Positions 1-9,239 are shown, numbered from the stretch's first letter. The stretch is 64,000 nt of DNA from AP-15 sp963832875 (GCA_963832875.1 CAWHWB010000008.1:62001-126000); one strand, 5' to 3'. Translations and numbers: made by a program. Notes: generated from the letters alone by a model not told the origin.

Positions 1-1
1 C

Positions 2-1075
2 GCCAATCTCTACGACGAGATCATCGCCAACGCGACCGTGGTCACCGGCTACCGGACTTATCCGCACATCGACACCTACGAGACCGCGCGGCTCGCCGGT
101 GAGATCCTGCTGCGCTCGATCCGCGGCGACGTGCACCCGGTCATGGCCTGGGGCAACATGCCGATGCTGCCGCATGTGATGCGCCAGGGCACCGACGACC
201 ATCCGAACCGGGAATTGCAGCATCGCTGCGCCGCGATGGCGGAGGAGGGCGCGCTTGCCGCCAGCCTGTTCACCGGGTTTCCGCACGCCGACATTCTGAA
301 TGCCGGGCTCAGCGCGGTGGTGGTGACCGACGGCGACCGCGGTCTTGCCGAACGGCTGCGCGACGAGCTCCTCGACCGCGCCTGGGTCGAGCGCGAGGCC
401 TTTGTCTATCAAATCGAGCCGCTGGCGCAGTCGGTCGCCCGCGCCAAGGCGATACCGTCGCCGCGGCCGGGGGAGGGGCCGATCGTGCTACTCGACCATT
501 ACGACAATTGCGCCTCGGGCGGGACGATGGACGCAACAATCGTATTGGCCGAGATCCTGCGCCAGGGCCTCGCAGACGTCGCCGCTTTCGCGATCTATGA
601 CCCCGCAGCGGTCGGGCAGGCGATTGCCGCCGGGATCGGCGCGCAGGTGACTTTGTCGATCGGCGGCAAGCTCGCGATGCCGGCGATCCCGGCCGAGAGC
701 CCGCCCTTGACCGTGACCGGCTGGGTCAAGACCATCTCTGATGGCCATTACAAAAACCGCGGCCCGATGGGGCGCGGCGTCGCGATGGAGATGGGGCCAG
801 CGGTGGTGCTCGATACCGGTGCGGTCGAGATCGTGCTGATCTCGCGCCATGTCGAGCCTTCGGACCTGAACTGTCTGCTGGCTCTGGGCATCGACCCGAC
901 GCAAAAGCGCTATGTCATGCTGAAGAGCCGGATCCACTGGCGGGCCGGGCTGGGCGAGCTGGCGAGCGCGGTCGTCGATTGCGCCGGGGTCGGGGTATGC
1001 ACTTCCGATTACGGGCAGCTCAAGTTCACCAAGGTCCGACGCCCGATCTACCCGTTGGATCTGCCCAACGGCTGA
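2..1075 (+). CDS. M81 family metallopeptidase (MlrC-like), 5' end cut by window
   Basis: The reading frame is open from base 2, so the start lies upstream of the window and at least 357 residues of C-terminal sequence are present. The protein matches the MlrC (microcystinase C) family, now peptidase family M81: an N-terminal DUF1485-type domain and a C-terminal MlrC domain. The stretch LLDHYDNCASGGTMD is the family's conserved segment with candidate metal or active-site residues; it is followed by GxKxxMPAxP-like and VVLDTG motifs. Members are cytoplasmic metalloenzymes, and most homologs outside cyanotoxin degraders have no proven substrate. The ATG at 38 is internal, because family proteins have about 490 residues. 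Nothing in the neighbourhood fixes the substrate; the aminotransferase downstream could belong to the same catabolic set, which is only inference. Confidence 0.85.
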   Translation, partial: ANLYDEIIANATVVTGYRTYPHIDTYETARLAGEILLRSIRGDVHPVMAWGNMPMLPHVMRQGTDDHPNRELQHRCAAMAEEGALAASLFTGFPHADILNAGLSAVVVTDGDRGLAERLRDELLDRAWVEREAFVYQIEPLAQSVARAKAIPSPRPGEGPIVLLDHYDNCASGGTMDATIVLAEILRQGLADVAAFAIYDPAAVGQAIAAGIGAQVTLSIGGKLAMPAIPAESPPLTVTGWVKTISDGHYKNRGPMGRGVAMEMGPAVVLDTGAVEIVLISRHVEPSDLNCLLALGIDPTQKRYVMLKSRIHWRAGLGELASAVVDCAGVGVCTSDYGQLKFTKVRRPIYPLDLPNG

Positions 1076-1081
1076 CCCTTG

Positions 1082-1309
1082 CTAGTGCGGTCGTCCCGGA
1101 CTGTTGCGGCGGCCGGCGGAGACCGTCAGCCAGCCGTTGCGTTCCGGCCGCTGGCGACCCTCGGCGCTGCCGAGCAGCCGGCGGTCGGCCCGGCCGGGCC
1201 CGTCATCGTCCGGGAACTCCTGCTTGGACGCCTGGGCGCGCTCCCGACGCAGCTCCTCCAGGCGCGCGTGAATTGTCGCGAAATCGTCGGCCGCGCGGGG
1301 TCTGGTCAC
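1082..1309 (-). CDS. Small conserved-type hypothetical protein, 75 aa
   Basis: A minus-strand reading frame starts with GTG at 1309. A near-perfect ribosome binding site, AGGAGG, lies about 5 bases upstream, and this decides the start over the ATG at 1375. The product begins MTRPRAADDFATIHARLEEL and then becomes rich in Arg, Gly and Pro. The N-terminal block with its short charged helix (ARLEELRRERAQ) looks like a family of tiny unnamed proteins found in rhizobia and relatives; I recognise the style but know no function. It is convergent with the upstream peptidase gene: the two stops are 7 bases apart. Confidence 0.55.
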   Translation of the reverse strand: MTRPRAADDFATIHARLEELRRERAQASKQEFPDDDGPGRADRRLLGSAEGRQRPERNGWLTVSAGRRNSPGRPH

Positions 1310-1538
1310 GTCTCCTCCTGAGTTTTTGGCCGATCGCCCGCAGGCCTGACCGGCGTGTCTGAAAGGCCGGCACATGCTGGCGCAGCGGCGGGTCTTTAAG
1401 CAAGCGGAAATCGGACGGCGGATTCCGCTCGCGCCTGCGCAACGGCGCCGGATCAGTCGATGGCGAACGGCGCGGTTGTCGCGGCAGGGGCGGCGCGGCT
1501 AGGGTGTCGTCGAGAGGCACGCGCTTGAGGAGCAGGAC

Positions 1539-2888
1539 ATGGATGGCACCGCCCAGCTGATCGAGAAGGACCGGCGCTACCTGGTTCACCCATTGCACCA
1601 TCCCGACGATCACCGCCAGCCGCTGGTGGTCGTCGAAGGCAAGGGTGCCATGCTGTACGACGCTGATGGTCGTGGCTACATCGACAGCCTGTCGGGGCTA
1701 TGGAACGTCAATGTCGGCCACGGCAGGGGCGAGCTCGCCGACGCCGCGGCCGCGCAGATGCGCCGCATCGCCTTCGCCTCGGCCTATATCGGGGCCACCA
1801 ACGAACCCGCGGTGCGGCTCGCCGAAAAGATCGTCGGCCATGCCTATCCGAATTCCGCCGCGGTTTATTTCACCACCGCCGGCGCCGAATCCAACGAGTC
1901 CGCGTTCAAATTCGCCCGCTATTACTGGAAGGTCAAAGACAAGCCAGCCAAGACCAAGATCATCTCGCGCATTCACGCCTATCACGGGGTGACGATGGCG
2001 GCGATGAGCGCCACCGGCATGGCCGCCTACCACAAGATGTTCGGGCCGCTGGTCCCCGGCTTCATCCAGGTTCCGCCGCCTTATGCCTATCGCTGGCAGG
2101 GCAATGCCGAGCCTGGCGCCGGTGCGGCCGAGGCGGTGGAGCAGGCGATCCTCGCCGAGGGGGCGGACACCGTCGCCGCGGTCATCGCCGAGCCGGTGAT
2201 GGGAGCAGGCGGAGTGATGGTGCCGCCGCCTAGCTATTTCCCGCTGCTGCGCGAGATCTGCGACCGGCACAATGTGCTCTTGATCGCTGACGAGGTGATC
2301 ACCGGGTTTGGCCGCACCGGCCGCTGGTTCGCGCTCGGCCATTGGGGGGTCGAGCCCGACCTCGTCTCGTTTGCCAAAGGGGTGACCAGCGGGTACTTGC
2401 CGTTGGGCGGCGTGATCGCCTCGAAACAGGTGCACGAGGCGATCGAGAGCGCGCCCGCCGACCGCAAATTCATGCACGCCGCCACCTATTCGGGGCACCC
2501 GGTGTGCTGTGCGGTGGGCTTGGCCAATGTCGCAATCATCGAAGAGGAGGGGCTGGTCGAGCGCGCCGCGGTCATCGGCAAGCGGCTCTTGGCGGGCCTT
2601 GAAGGGCTGCGCGACCTGCCGGCGGTCGGCGACGTGCGCGGCATCGGCATGATGTGCGGCGTCGAGCTGGTGACCGACAAGAACACCAAGGCGCCGGCAC
2701 TCGGGCTCGGGCCGAAGATCACCCGCGAGGCGATGGCGCGCGGGCTGTTGCCGCGGCTGCGCGCCGGCAGCGCCGACCCGGCGATCGGCGACACGATCTG
2801 CGTCGCGCCGCCGTTGATGACTCCAACGGAGATCATCGATCGCATCCCGGAGATCCTGCGCCAGGCGATCATCGCCGCCACCCGGTGA
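1539..2888 (+). CDS. Class III pyridoxal-phosphate aminotransferase, 449 aa
   Basis: This is a full-length fold-type I, class III aminotransferase (omega-amino acid:pyruvate type), which moves an amino group from a terminal amine or omega-amino acid to pyruvate or an alpha-keto acid. The signature DEVITGFGRTG lies at residues 251-261 with the PLP-ring Asp at 251. The Schiff-base lysine is K280 in SFAKGVTSGYLPLGG. The substrate-side GLWNVNVGHGR block is near residue 53. The start ATG is preceded by AGGAGCAGGAC. Family relatives include beta-alanine:pyruvate, taurine:pyruvate and putrescine transaminases, and sequence alone does not separate them. The gene stands alone, followed by a palindromic repeat. 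Confidence 0.93.
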   Translation: MDGTAQLIEKDRRYLVHPLHHPDDHRQPLVVVEGKGAMLYDADGRGYIDSLSGLWNVNVGHGRGELADAAAAQMRRIAFASAYIGATNEPAVRLAEKIVGHAYPNSAAVYFTTAGAESNESAFKFARYYWKVKDKPAKTKIISRIHAYHGVTMAAMSATGMAAYHKMFGPLVPGFIQVPPPYAYRWQGNAEPGAGAAEAVEQAILAEGADTVAAVIAEPVMGAGGVMVPPPSYFPLLREICDRHNVLLIADEVITGFGRTGRWFALGHWGVEPDLVSFAKGVTSGYLPLGGVIASKQVHEAIESAPADRKFMHAATYSGHPVCCAVGLANVAIIEEEGLVERAAVIGKRLLAGLEGLRDLPAVGDVRGIGMMCGVELVTDKNTKAPALGLGPKITREAMARGLLPRLRAGSADPAIGDTICVAPPLMTPTEIIDRIPEILRQAIIAATR

Positions 2889-2899
2889 TCGGGGGAGAG

Positions 2900-3012
2900 G
2901 CTCCTCACCCCAACTCCTCCCCGCGTCGCAGTGTGAGGGAGTTCTCGGCCACTGGCCGACAGCTTAGAACCCCTCTCCCCCGGCCGAGCGAGAGGGCAGG
3001 GGTGAGGGGAGC
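2900..3012. repeat. Palindromic intergenic repeat, CTCACCCC type
   Basis: The outer arms GCTCCTCACCCC (from 2900) and GGGGTGAGGGGAGC (to 3012) are complementary except for a small bulge. An inner hairpin TCGGCC-ACT-GGCCGA sits at 2945-2959. The CCTCTCCCCC and GGGGTGAGGGG core is shared with elements at 46110-46192 and 55571-55608, so this is a dispersed family. It fills nearly all the space between the aminotransferase and hydrolase genes. Confidence 0.75.
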
Positions 3013-3035
3013 TCGATGTTCGGCGGACGGAGGCC

Positions 3036-4688
3036 ATGATGCGGCTCCCGATCGGGTTTGGAGCGTGCGCGGCGGTGGGTAGCCGCCGAGGCGCCGGGCT
3101 GGTTGTAGTGGCGAGCTTTCTGCTGGCGGCCGGCGCGGTGTGGGCGCAGGCGCCGCCGAAGCCGGCAAAGGTCTCGCCCGAGATGGCGGCGCGGGTCGAG
3201 GCGCTCGAGCCGGCGCTCGAAAGCTATTTGAAAAAAGGCATGGCGGCGTTCGACGTGCCAGGCGCCGCGGTCGGCATCGTCGCCGGTGACCAGCTGGTCT
3301 ATGCGAAGGGTTTCGGATTGCGCCGTAAACACGGCGATGCGCCGGTTGATCCGCAGACCGTCTTTCAGATCGGCTCGACGACCAAGGCCTTTCTCGCCAC
3401 CGTACTGGCGATCGCGGTCGATCGCGGCAAGCTCAAATGGAACGACCGGGTCATCGATCTGGATCCCTCGTTCGCGCTGAAAGATCCCTATGTCACGCGC
3501 GAGTTTCGCGTCTACGATCTGATGGCTCAGCGCTCGGGCCTGGCGCCCTATGCCAACGATGCTCTTTCCGCCCTCGGCTTCGACGCGGCCGGGCTGATGC
3601 ACTCCCTGCGCTTTGCCGAGCCGCGCACGAGCTTCCGCAGCACCTTCGCCTATACCAACATCACCCATCTGTTTGCCGGCCGAATTGCCGATCAGGCGCT
3701 GGGCGCCTCGGATTGGCCAACGCTGGCGCGGCGCGAAATTATCGAGCCGCTCGGCATGCACGACACGAGCTTTACCGCCGAGGCGATCGACAAGGCTCCT
3801 GACCACGCGGTCGGACATCGCTGGACGCCCGCTGGTTCGGTCGAAATCCCGTTCGATCCGATCTTTCCGTACGAGTACGGGCCGGCCGGCGACATCAATT
3901 CCTCAGTTGATGACTGCGCACGCTGGCTAAGCCTGCAGATCGCCGACGGGGTATTCGCGGGGCATCGCCTGGTATCGGCGCGCACCCTTGCGGTGACGCG
4001 CACGCCCAAGGTCGCGATGAACGAGACCAGCAGCTACGCGATGGGCTGGGTCATCAGAGACAGTCCGAATGGCCGCGTCATCTGGCACGATGGGGGCACC
4101 AACGGGTTCGGCGCCGAGATCGGGTTTCTGCCAGGGAAAGGGGTCGGGGTCATCGTTCTGACCAACGAGCAGAACAAGGGCTTTCCTGACGCGGTGGCGC
4201 TCTGGGCGTTCGACCGGCTTCTCGGCAATCCCGAGATCGACTATGCGCAGCAGGCGCTCGGCCGGGCGAAGTCGGCGGCGGCAGAGGAACAGGTCGTTTA
4301 CGAGCGCGCGGCGGCAGCGCGGCCATCGCCGGACCTGGCCTCTCTCGCCGGCAATTATCGCAGCGACGAGATGGGTCCGGCCACGCTTGCGGCCGCAGAT
4401 GGCGGGCTGGTCGCGACGCTGAAAGAGACCGGCGTTCGGTTCCGGCTCGAACCCTATGACGGCGCGGTTTTTACCGCACACCTCGTGCCTGAGGGCCGCT
4501 TCGCCGCCTTGGACCGGTCGTTGGGGAATGGGCCGATTGGGTTTGCTGCCTTCGTGCCCGACGCGCGGGCGCGCCTATCGCGGCTGCGCCTTATCATCGA
4601 AGGCCAGTCCTACTTCTGGGCGAGGACCGGCCCGGCCGCGGCCACCGCCGCCGAGCCGCCGCAGCCCCCGCTCCCCAAGTCGGAGTAG
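3036..4688 (+). CDS. Exported serine hydrolase, beta-lactamase/esterase class C family
   Basis: A 550-residue protein with an N-terminal signal peptide: positively charged start, hydrophobic stretch near residues 20-35, probable cleavage after AVWAQA. The penicillin-binding-like fold is shown by the catalytic S114-T-T-K117 motif, Y206-T-N208 and the third motif H351-D-G. Such enzymes act in the periplasm as esterases, D-amino peptidases or beta-lactamase-like proteins; the HDG third box instead of KTG fits an esterase or peptidase better than a true AmpC. A C-terminal extension of about 130 residues has the character of the lipocalin-like DUF3471 domain. Two ATGs are adjacent (3036, 3039); GGAGG at 3029-3033 is better spaced for the second. 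The Gfo/Idh gene follows after 6 bases, suggesting coupled translation. Confidence 0.88.
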   Translation: MMRLPIGFGACAAVGSRRGAGLVVVASFLLAAGAVWAQAPPKPAKVSPEMAARVEALEPALESYLKKGMAAFDVPGAAVGIVAGDQLVYAKGFGLRRKHGDAPVDPQTVFQIGSTTKAFLATVLAIAVDRGKLKWNDRVIDLDPSFALKDPYVTREFRVYDLMAQRSGLAPYANDALSALGFDAAGLMHSLRFAEPRTSFRSTFAYTNITHLFAGRIADQALGASDWPTLARREIIEPLGMHDTSFTAEAIDKAPDHAVGHRWTPAGSVEIPFDPIFPYEYGPAGDINSSVDDCARWLSLQIADGVFAGHRLVSARTLAVTRTPKVAMNETSSYAMGWVIRDSPNGRVIWHDGGTNGFGAEIGFLPGKGVGVIVLTNEQNKGFPDAVALWAFDRLLGNPEIDYAQQALGRAKSAAAEEQVVYERAAAARPSPDLASLAGNYRSDEMGPATLAAADGGLVATLKETGVRFRLEPYDGAVFTAHLVPEGRFAALDRSLGNGPIGFAAFVPDARARLSRLRLIIEGQSYFWARTGPAAATAAEPPQPPLPKSE

Positions 4689-4694
4689 CGCATT

Positions 4695-5843
4695 TTGGGC
4701 ACACGTACCACCGGAGTGGTCATCGACGGCGCTACCGGGCGGCTCGGCACGACCCAGCACCTGCGCTCGTTGATGGCGATCCGCGGCGAGGGCGGCTTGG
4801 CACTCGGCAATGGCGACCGTCTGGTGCCGGAGCCGGTGCTGCTCGGCCGCAACCCGGAAAAGCTGAGGGCGCTGGCGGCGGCGCAGGGTGGCCTCAAATG
4901 GAGCACCGACCGCGACGCCTGCCTCGCCGACCCGGATATCGCGATCTATTTCGATGCGACCGCGACCGGCGGGCGGCCGGGGCGCGCCGCCGCCGCGATC
5001 GCGGCCGGCAAGCACCTCTATCTCGAAAAGCCGATCGCCGGGACCCTGGCCGAAGCGGTCGACCTGGCGCGCGGCGCCGAACGGGCCGGACTGAAAAACG
5101 GCGTCGTGCAGGACAAACTGTTTCTGCCCGGTCTCCGCAAAATGGCCAAGCTCTACCAGTCAGGCTTTTTCGGCCGAGTGCTGTCGGTGCGGCTCGATTT
5201 CGGCTGGTGGGTATTCGACGGCGAGCTCGCTCCGGCGCAGCGGCCGAGCTGGAACTATCGCCGCCAGACCGGCGGTGGCCTGGTCCTCGATATGTTCGCG
5301 CATTGGCGCTACATCTTCGACCGGCTGTTGGGCGAGATCCGCTCGGTCTCGTGCCGCTGCGCAACCGCCATTCCGACGCGCCGCGACGAGAGCGGCGAAC
5401 CCTATATGGTCGATGTGGAAGACCACGCCTTTGCCTTGTTCGAGCTCGAAGGCGGCGTGCCGGCGCAAATCAGTTCGTCCTGGGCCAGCCGGGTCAAGCG
5501 CGATGACCTGTTGCAGATCCAGGTCGATGGGATGGCAGGCTCGGCGGTGTGCGGGCTGCACCGTTGCTTTATCCAGCCCCTCGCCGCGACGCCGAAGCCG
5601 TTCTTCGATCCCGAGCGCCCGCAGACGATGGTGTTTGACGAGCAATGGCAGGAAATGCCGGACGTTGAGCCGTTCCGCAGCAGCTACGGCGCCGGCTGGG
5701 AATTGTTCCTGCGCCACGTCGCCGAAGACGGGCCGTTTCCGTCACCGCTGCTCGAGGGGGCGAAAGGCGTGCAGCTGGCCGAGGCTTGTTACCGGAGCAA
5801 CCGCGAGCGGCGCTGGATCGACCTGCCGGCGTTGATGCTGTGA
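4695..5843 (+). CDS. Gfo/Idh/MocA family NAD(P)-dependent oxidoreductase
   Basis: A 382-residue protein. The N-terminal Rossmann region is slightly altered (GATGRLGTTQHL near residue 12 in place of the usual GxGxxG). The family's EKP motif (LYLEKPIAGT near residue 113) supplies the lysine that acts in hydride transfer, and a C-terminal alpha/beta substrate domain contains GGGLVLDMFAHW. The family oxidises or reduces sugars, inositols and related polyols. The start is a TTG 6 bases after the previous stop, so the gene is probably translationally coupled to the serine hydrolase. No neighbouring sugar transporter or kinase shows the substrate. Confidence 0.88.
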   Translation: MGTRTTGVVIDGATGRLGTTQHLRSLMAIRGEGGLALGNGDRLVPEPVLLGRNPEKLRALAAAQGGLKWSTDRDACLADPDIAIYFDATATGGRPGRAAAAIAAGKHLYLEKPIAGTLAEAVDLARGAERAGLKNGVVQDKLFLPGLRKMAKLYQSGFFGRVLSVRLDFGWWVFDGELAPAQRPSWNYRRQTGGGLVLDMFAHWRYIFDRLLGEIRSVSCRCATAIPTRRDESGEPYMVDVEDHAFALFELEGGVPAQISSSWASRVKRDDLLQIQVDGMAGSAVCGLHRCFIQPLAATPKPFFDPERPQTMVFDEQWQEMPDVEPFRSSYGAGWELFLRHVAEDGPFPSPLLEGAKGVQLAEACYRSNRERRWIDLPALML

Positions 5844-5937
5844 AAGTAGCGACGGGCCCGGACTGGACCCGGCCCCGTTCGCCATTCACACTGGCACGGA
5901 TCGTATCGGCACGGATTTCGGGGCAAGGGGTTCGACG

Positions 5938-6822
5938 ATGGAACTGGGAAAGCTCGGCGTTTGGGTGTCGATGGACCGGATGACTGCGGCTGCCGCGGCG
6001 GGTTTCGCCAAACGGGTCGAAGCCTGGGGATACGGCGCGCTGTGGCTCCCTGAGAGCCGCGGGCGCAATGCGCTCGTCATGTCCTCGTGGCTGCTCGCCA
6101 ATACGCAGAGGCTGGTCGTCGCCACCGGCATCGCCAACATCTATGCCCGCGACCCGATGGCGATGGCCAACGGCCAGCGCGCTCTGGCCGAACAGTCGGA
6201 GGGTCGTTTCCTGCTCGGCGTCGGCGTGTCGCATCGGCCGATGGTCGAGGGGCTGCGCGGCCACGCCTACGGCAAGCCGGTCGCGACCATGCGCGCCTAT
6301 CTCAAAGCAATGCGCGAGGCGCCCTACCAGGCGCCGCCGCCGGCCGAGACGCCGCCGACCGTCGTCGCGGCGTTGCGGCCGGGGATGATGAAGCTGTCGG
6401 CCGAGTTCGCCGATGGGGCGCACCCGTACAACACGACGGCCGAGCACACGCTCGAGGCGCGCGCGATCCTCGGCCCCGGCAAATTGTTGTGCCCGGAGGT
6501 CTGGGTATTGCTCGAAACCGACCCGGCGGCGGCGCGGCGCGCGGCCCGCGAGGCCCTGTCGCACTATCTGCAGCTCGAAAATTACGTCAACGCCTGGCGC
6601 GGCCAGGGCTTTGTCGATGCCGACCTCGCCGGCGGCGGGTCGGACCGGTTTATCGACGCGATCGTCGCCTGGGGCGACGAAGCGGCGATCCGCGCCCGCA
6701 TCCAGCAGCATTGGGACGCCGGCGCCGACCATGTCTGCATCCAGCCGATCGGCCCGCAGGGCGGGCGCCAACTCGTCGACGAGCGGGTCCTCGAATTGCT
6801 GGCGCCGGCCCGGCGATCTTGA
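5938..6822 (+). CDS. LLM-class flavin-dependent oxidoreductase, F420-type
   Basis: A 294-residue luciferase-like TIM-barrel protein. The opening ELGKLGVWVSMDRMTAAAAA and the blocks WLPESRGRNALVMSSWLLAN and LGVGVSHRPMVEG match the subfamily usually labelled LLM class F420-dependent oxidoreductase (TIGR03620). Members use reduced flavin or coenzyme F420 for hydride transfer or monooxygenation. Whether F420 is really the cofactor here cannot be told, since no F420 biosynthesis gene is in the window. ATG at 5938 follows an AAGGGG site. The gap to the previous gene is 94 bases. Confidence 0.85.
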   Translation: MELGKLGVWVSMDRMTAAAAAGFAKRVEAWGYGALWLPESRGRNALVMSSWLLANTQRLVVATGIANIYARDPMAMANGQRALAEQSEGRFLLGVGVSHRPMVEGLRGHAYGKPVATMRAYLKAMREAPYQAPPPAETPPTVVAALRPGMMKLSAEFADGAHPYNTTAEHTLEARAILGPGKLLCPEVWVLLETDPAAARRAAREALSHYLQLENYVNAWRGQGFVDADLAGGGSDRFIDAIVAWGDEAAIRARIQQHWDAGADHVCIQPIGPQGGRQLVDERVLELLAPARRS

Positions 6823-6838
6823 CGGCTTCCGGCAGCTC

Positions 6839-6856
6839 GCCCGACATTGGTCGGGC
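6839..6856. other. Perfect 7-bp hairpin GCCCGAC-ATTG-GTCGGGC
   Basis: An inverted repeat of 7 bp around a 4-base loop lies just after the LLM gene stop and before apaG. There is no run of T after it, so it is not a standard Rho-independent terminator. It could slow transcription or protect the mRNA end. Confidence 0.4.
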
Positions 6857-6916
6857 CGATCTCGGCAGAGGCGCCGCCGGCCGGCGCGCCGGCAACGACA
6901 GTGAGGGCGATTGGCC

Positions 6917-7309
6917 ATGTACTCGGAAACCACCCGATCGATCATCATCACGGTCAAGCCTTTCTACCTCGAGGACCAATCCTCGCCGGCTGAAGACCAC
7001 TATGTCTGGGCGTATCACGTCCGCATCGAGAACCAGGGCAAGGAGACGGTCCAGCTGCGCCGGCGTCACTGGAAGATCACCGACGGCCGCGGCCAAATGC
7101 AGGAAGTGCGCGGACCGGGCGTGGTCGGCGAGCAGCCGGTGCTGGGCCCCGGCGAAAGTTTCGAATATACGAGCGGCACGCCGTTGCCGACGCCGTCCGG
7201 CATCATGGTCGGCAGCTACGAGATGGAGACGCGCGGCGGCGAAAGCTTCTCGGTGCGCATCCCGGCTTTCTCGCTCGACAGCCCGCATCAGGCGGTCCGG
7301 CTCAACTGA
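6917..7309 (+). CDS. apaG: ApaG-family protein
   Basis: A 130-residue single-domain protein of the ApaG/DUF525 family with a fibronectin type III-like beta fold. Diagnostic blocks are RHWKITDGRGQMQEVRGPGV, VVGEQPVLGPGESFEYTSG and the closing IPAFSLDSP. In enterobacteria the gene lies with ksgA and apaH and is tied to cobalt and magnesium tolerance; the biochemical role is not settled. I chose ATG at 6917 (MYSETTR) rather than the upstream TTG at 6911, because family members start at this point and GAGGG precedes it. Confidence 0.93.
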   Translation: MYSETTRSIIITVKPFYLEDQSSPAEDHYVWAYHVRIENQGKETVQLRRRHWKITDGRGQMQEVRGPGVVGEQPVLGPGESFEYTSGTPLPTPSGIMVGSYEMETRGGESFSVRIPAFSLDSPHQAVRLN

Positions 7310-7380
7310 GACGGTGGGTCAGCGCGGCGGCTGCCGTCGCGCGTTTGCCCGCATCCTCGAAACCATAAAAGAGCAGGTTA

Positions 7381-8037
7381 ATGTCGCAAGTTCTCGTCCC
7401 GCCGTTGTCCGTGCCTCAATCCCGCCCGGCCCCGACCGCGCCGCTCCGGCCGAGCCGCGCCGAAGCCGAGGAGGCGGTGCGCACCTTGATCCGCTGGGCC
7501 GGCGACGACCCGGAGCGCGAGGGGCTGCTCGGCACCCCCGACCGCATCGTCCGCTCCTACCGGGAGTTTTTCAGCGGCTACGACGACGACCCGGTGGCCC
7601 TGTTGCAGCGCACCTTCGAGGAGACCGACGGCTACGACGAGATCGTCGTCTTGAAGGACATCCGGTTCGAATCGCATTGCGAACACCACATCGCCCCGAT
7701 CATCGGCAAGGTCCATGTCGCCTATCTGCCCAGCAATCGCGTGGTTGGCATCTCGAAACTGGCCCGGCTCGTTGATGTCTACGCCAAACGGTTGCAGATT
7801 CAGGAGAAGATGACGGCGCAGATCGCCAACACCCTCGACGAGGTGCTGCAGCCCAAAGGTGTCGCCGTGGTCATCGAGGCGGCGCACCAGTGCATGACCA
7901 CCCGCGGCGTGCACAAACCCGGCGTCACGATGGTGACGAGCCGCATGCTCGGCACCTTTCGCAACGACCCGACCAGCCGACGCGAGGTGCTGTCGATGAT
8001 TGGCACGCCGGGCGGCGCGCAGCTGCCGAACGTCTGA
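7381..8037 (+). CDS. folE: GTP cyclohydrolase I
   Basis: A 218-residue GTP cyclohydrolase I that converts GTP to 7,8-dihydroneopterin triphosphate, the first step of folate (and queuosine precursor) synthesis. The zinc-binding residues are seen as C100 and H103 in ESHCEHH and C171 in HQCMTTRG. The substrate loop GISKLARLVDVYAKRLQIQE is intact. About 30 N-terminal residues rich in Pro and Ala precede the catalytic domain. The gene starts 71 bases after apaG behind GAGCAGG. The enzyme is the zinc-dependent FolE1 type because all three zinc ligands are present. Confidence 0.97.
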   Translation: MSQVLVPPLSVPQSRPAPTAPLRPSRAEAEEAVRTLIRWAGDDPEREGLLGTPDRIVRSYREFFSGYDDDPVALLQRTFEETDGYDEIVVLKDIRFESHCEHHIAPIIGKVHVAYLPSNRVVGISKLARLVDVYAKRLQIQEKMTAQIANTLDEVLQPKGVAVVIEAAHQCMTTRGVHKPGVTMVTSRMLGTFRNDPTSRREVLSMIGTPGGAQLPNV

Positions 8038-8056
8038 GCCCGGCGCGGCGGCGGAA

Positions 8057-9220
8057 ATGACCGAGGCGGCGGTCGCGATCCTGGAGCGGCTCGTTGCTTT
8101 CGATACGGTTTCGGCGAAGTCGAACCTGGATCTGATTGAATGGGTCGCGGGCTACCTTGAGGGCCATGGCGTCGCCGGCCACCTGACGCGCAACGACGAC
8201 GGCACCAAGGCGAATTTGTTTGCGACCGTGGGCCCCGCAGAGCGCGGCGGGATCATCCTCTCCGGTCATACCGATGTCGTTCCGGTCGAGGGACAGGACT
8301 GGGCGAGCGACCCGTTCCGGCTCGAACCTCGCGGCGACCGTCTCTATGGGCGCGGCGCCGCCGACATGAAGGGGTTCATCGCACTCTGCCTGGCGCTGGT
8401 GCCGCAGGCGTCGGCCGGGCCGCTCGCCATCCCGCTGCACCTGGCGTTGAGCTATGACGAGGAGGTCGGCTGCCTCGGCGTGCCGTCGCTGATCCGCAGC
8501 CTGCCCGAAGGCAGCGCCCGCCCGCGCCTGGCGATCATTGGCGAGCCGACCGGGATGCAGGTCGCCAACGCGCACAAGGGCATCCACTTCCTGCGCACCC
8601 GGGTCAGCGGACACGAGGCGCATTCGAGCATGCCCGAGCGCGGCGTCAACGCGATCGCCGCGGCGGTCGAGATCATCGCCGAGATCGGCCGGCTCGCCGC
8701 CGAGTGCCGGGCTGCCGCCGGCGCCGACAGCCGCTTCGACCCGCCCTACACCAGCTTCAACATCGGCCGGATCGCCGGCGGCACCGCGGTCAACATCATC
8801 GCCCGCGACTGCGCCTTCGAATGGGAGTTCCGCCCGGTCCCCGGCGAGGACGGCGCGGCGTTGCAGCGGCGGATCGAGGATTTCGTCGCGACCGACCTCC
8901 TGCCGCGGCTGCGCGCCGGGCATCTGGCGGCCGCGGTCGCGACCGAGACGCTGGCCTTGGTGCCGCCGCTGGTCCCCGACCCGGCCTCGCCGGCCGAGGC
9001 GCTGGTCCGCCAACTGACCGGCGCTAACGAGACAACGACAATCGCCTTTGCCACCGAAGCGGGCCTGTTCCAATCGGCCGGCATCCCGGCGGTGATCTGC
9101 GGCCCCGGCTCGATCGCGGTCGCCCACCAGCCGAACGAGTACATCACCCGCGCCGAGCTCGCCGCCGGCGCCGCCTTCCTCGACCGCCTCCTCGCCCGTG
9201 CGCGGCAAGGCGAGGGCTGA
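8057..9220 (+). CDS. argE: Acetylornithine deacetylase / M20 peptidase family
   Basis: A 387-residue M20-family amidohydrolase that should remove the acetyl group from N-acetyl-L-ornithine in arginine synthesis. Visible metal and catalytic motifs are SGHTDVVPVEGQDW (His-x-Asp), YGRGAADMKGF (bridging Asp), the catalytic Glu pair in SYDEEVGCLG, IGEPTG, and the final metal His in GSIAVAHQPNEY. The order and spacing match the alphaproteobacterial ArgE branch. The start ATG is 19 bases past folE; a longer frame from 8000 overlaps folE and is rejected. Related deacylases such as succinyl-diaminopimelate desuccinylase are less likely. Confidence 0.88.
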   Translation: MTEAAVAILERLVAFDTVSAKSNLDLIEWVAGYLEGHGVAGHLTRNDDGTKANLFATVGPAERGGIILSGHTDVVPVEGQDWASDPFRLEPRGDRLYGRGAADMKGFIALCLALVPQASAGPLAIPLHLALSYDEEVGCLGVPSLIRSLPEGSARPRLAIIGEPTGMQVANAHKGIHFLRTRVSGHEAHSSMPERGVNAIAAAVEIIAEIGRLAAECRAAAGADSRFDPPYTSFNIGRIAGGTAVNIIARDCAFEWEFRPVPGEDGAALQRRIEDFVATDLLPRLRAGHLAAAVATETLALVPPLVPDPASPAEALVRQLTGANETTTIAFATEAGLFQSAGIPAVICGPGSIAVAHQPNEYITRAELAAGAAFLDRLLARARQGEG

Positions 9221-9239
9221 CGGATTAGCACCAAACTTG

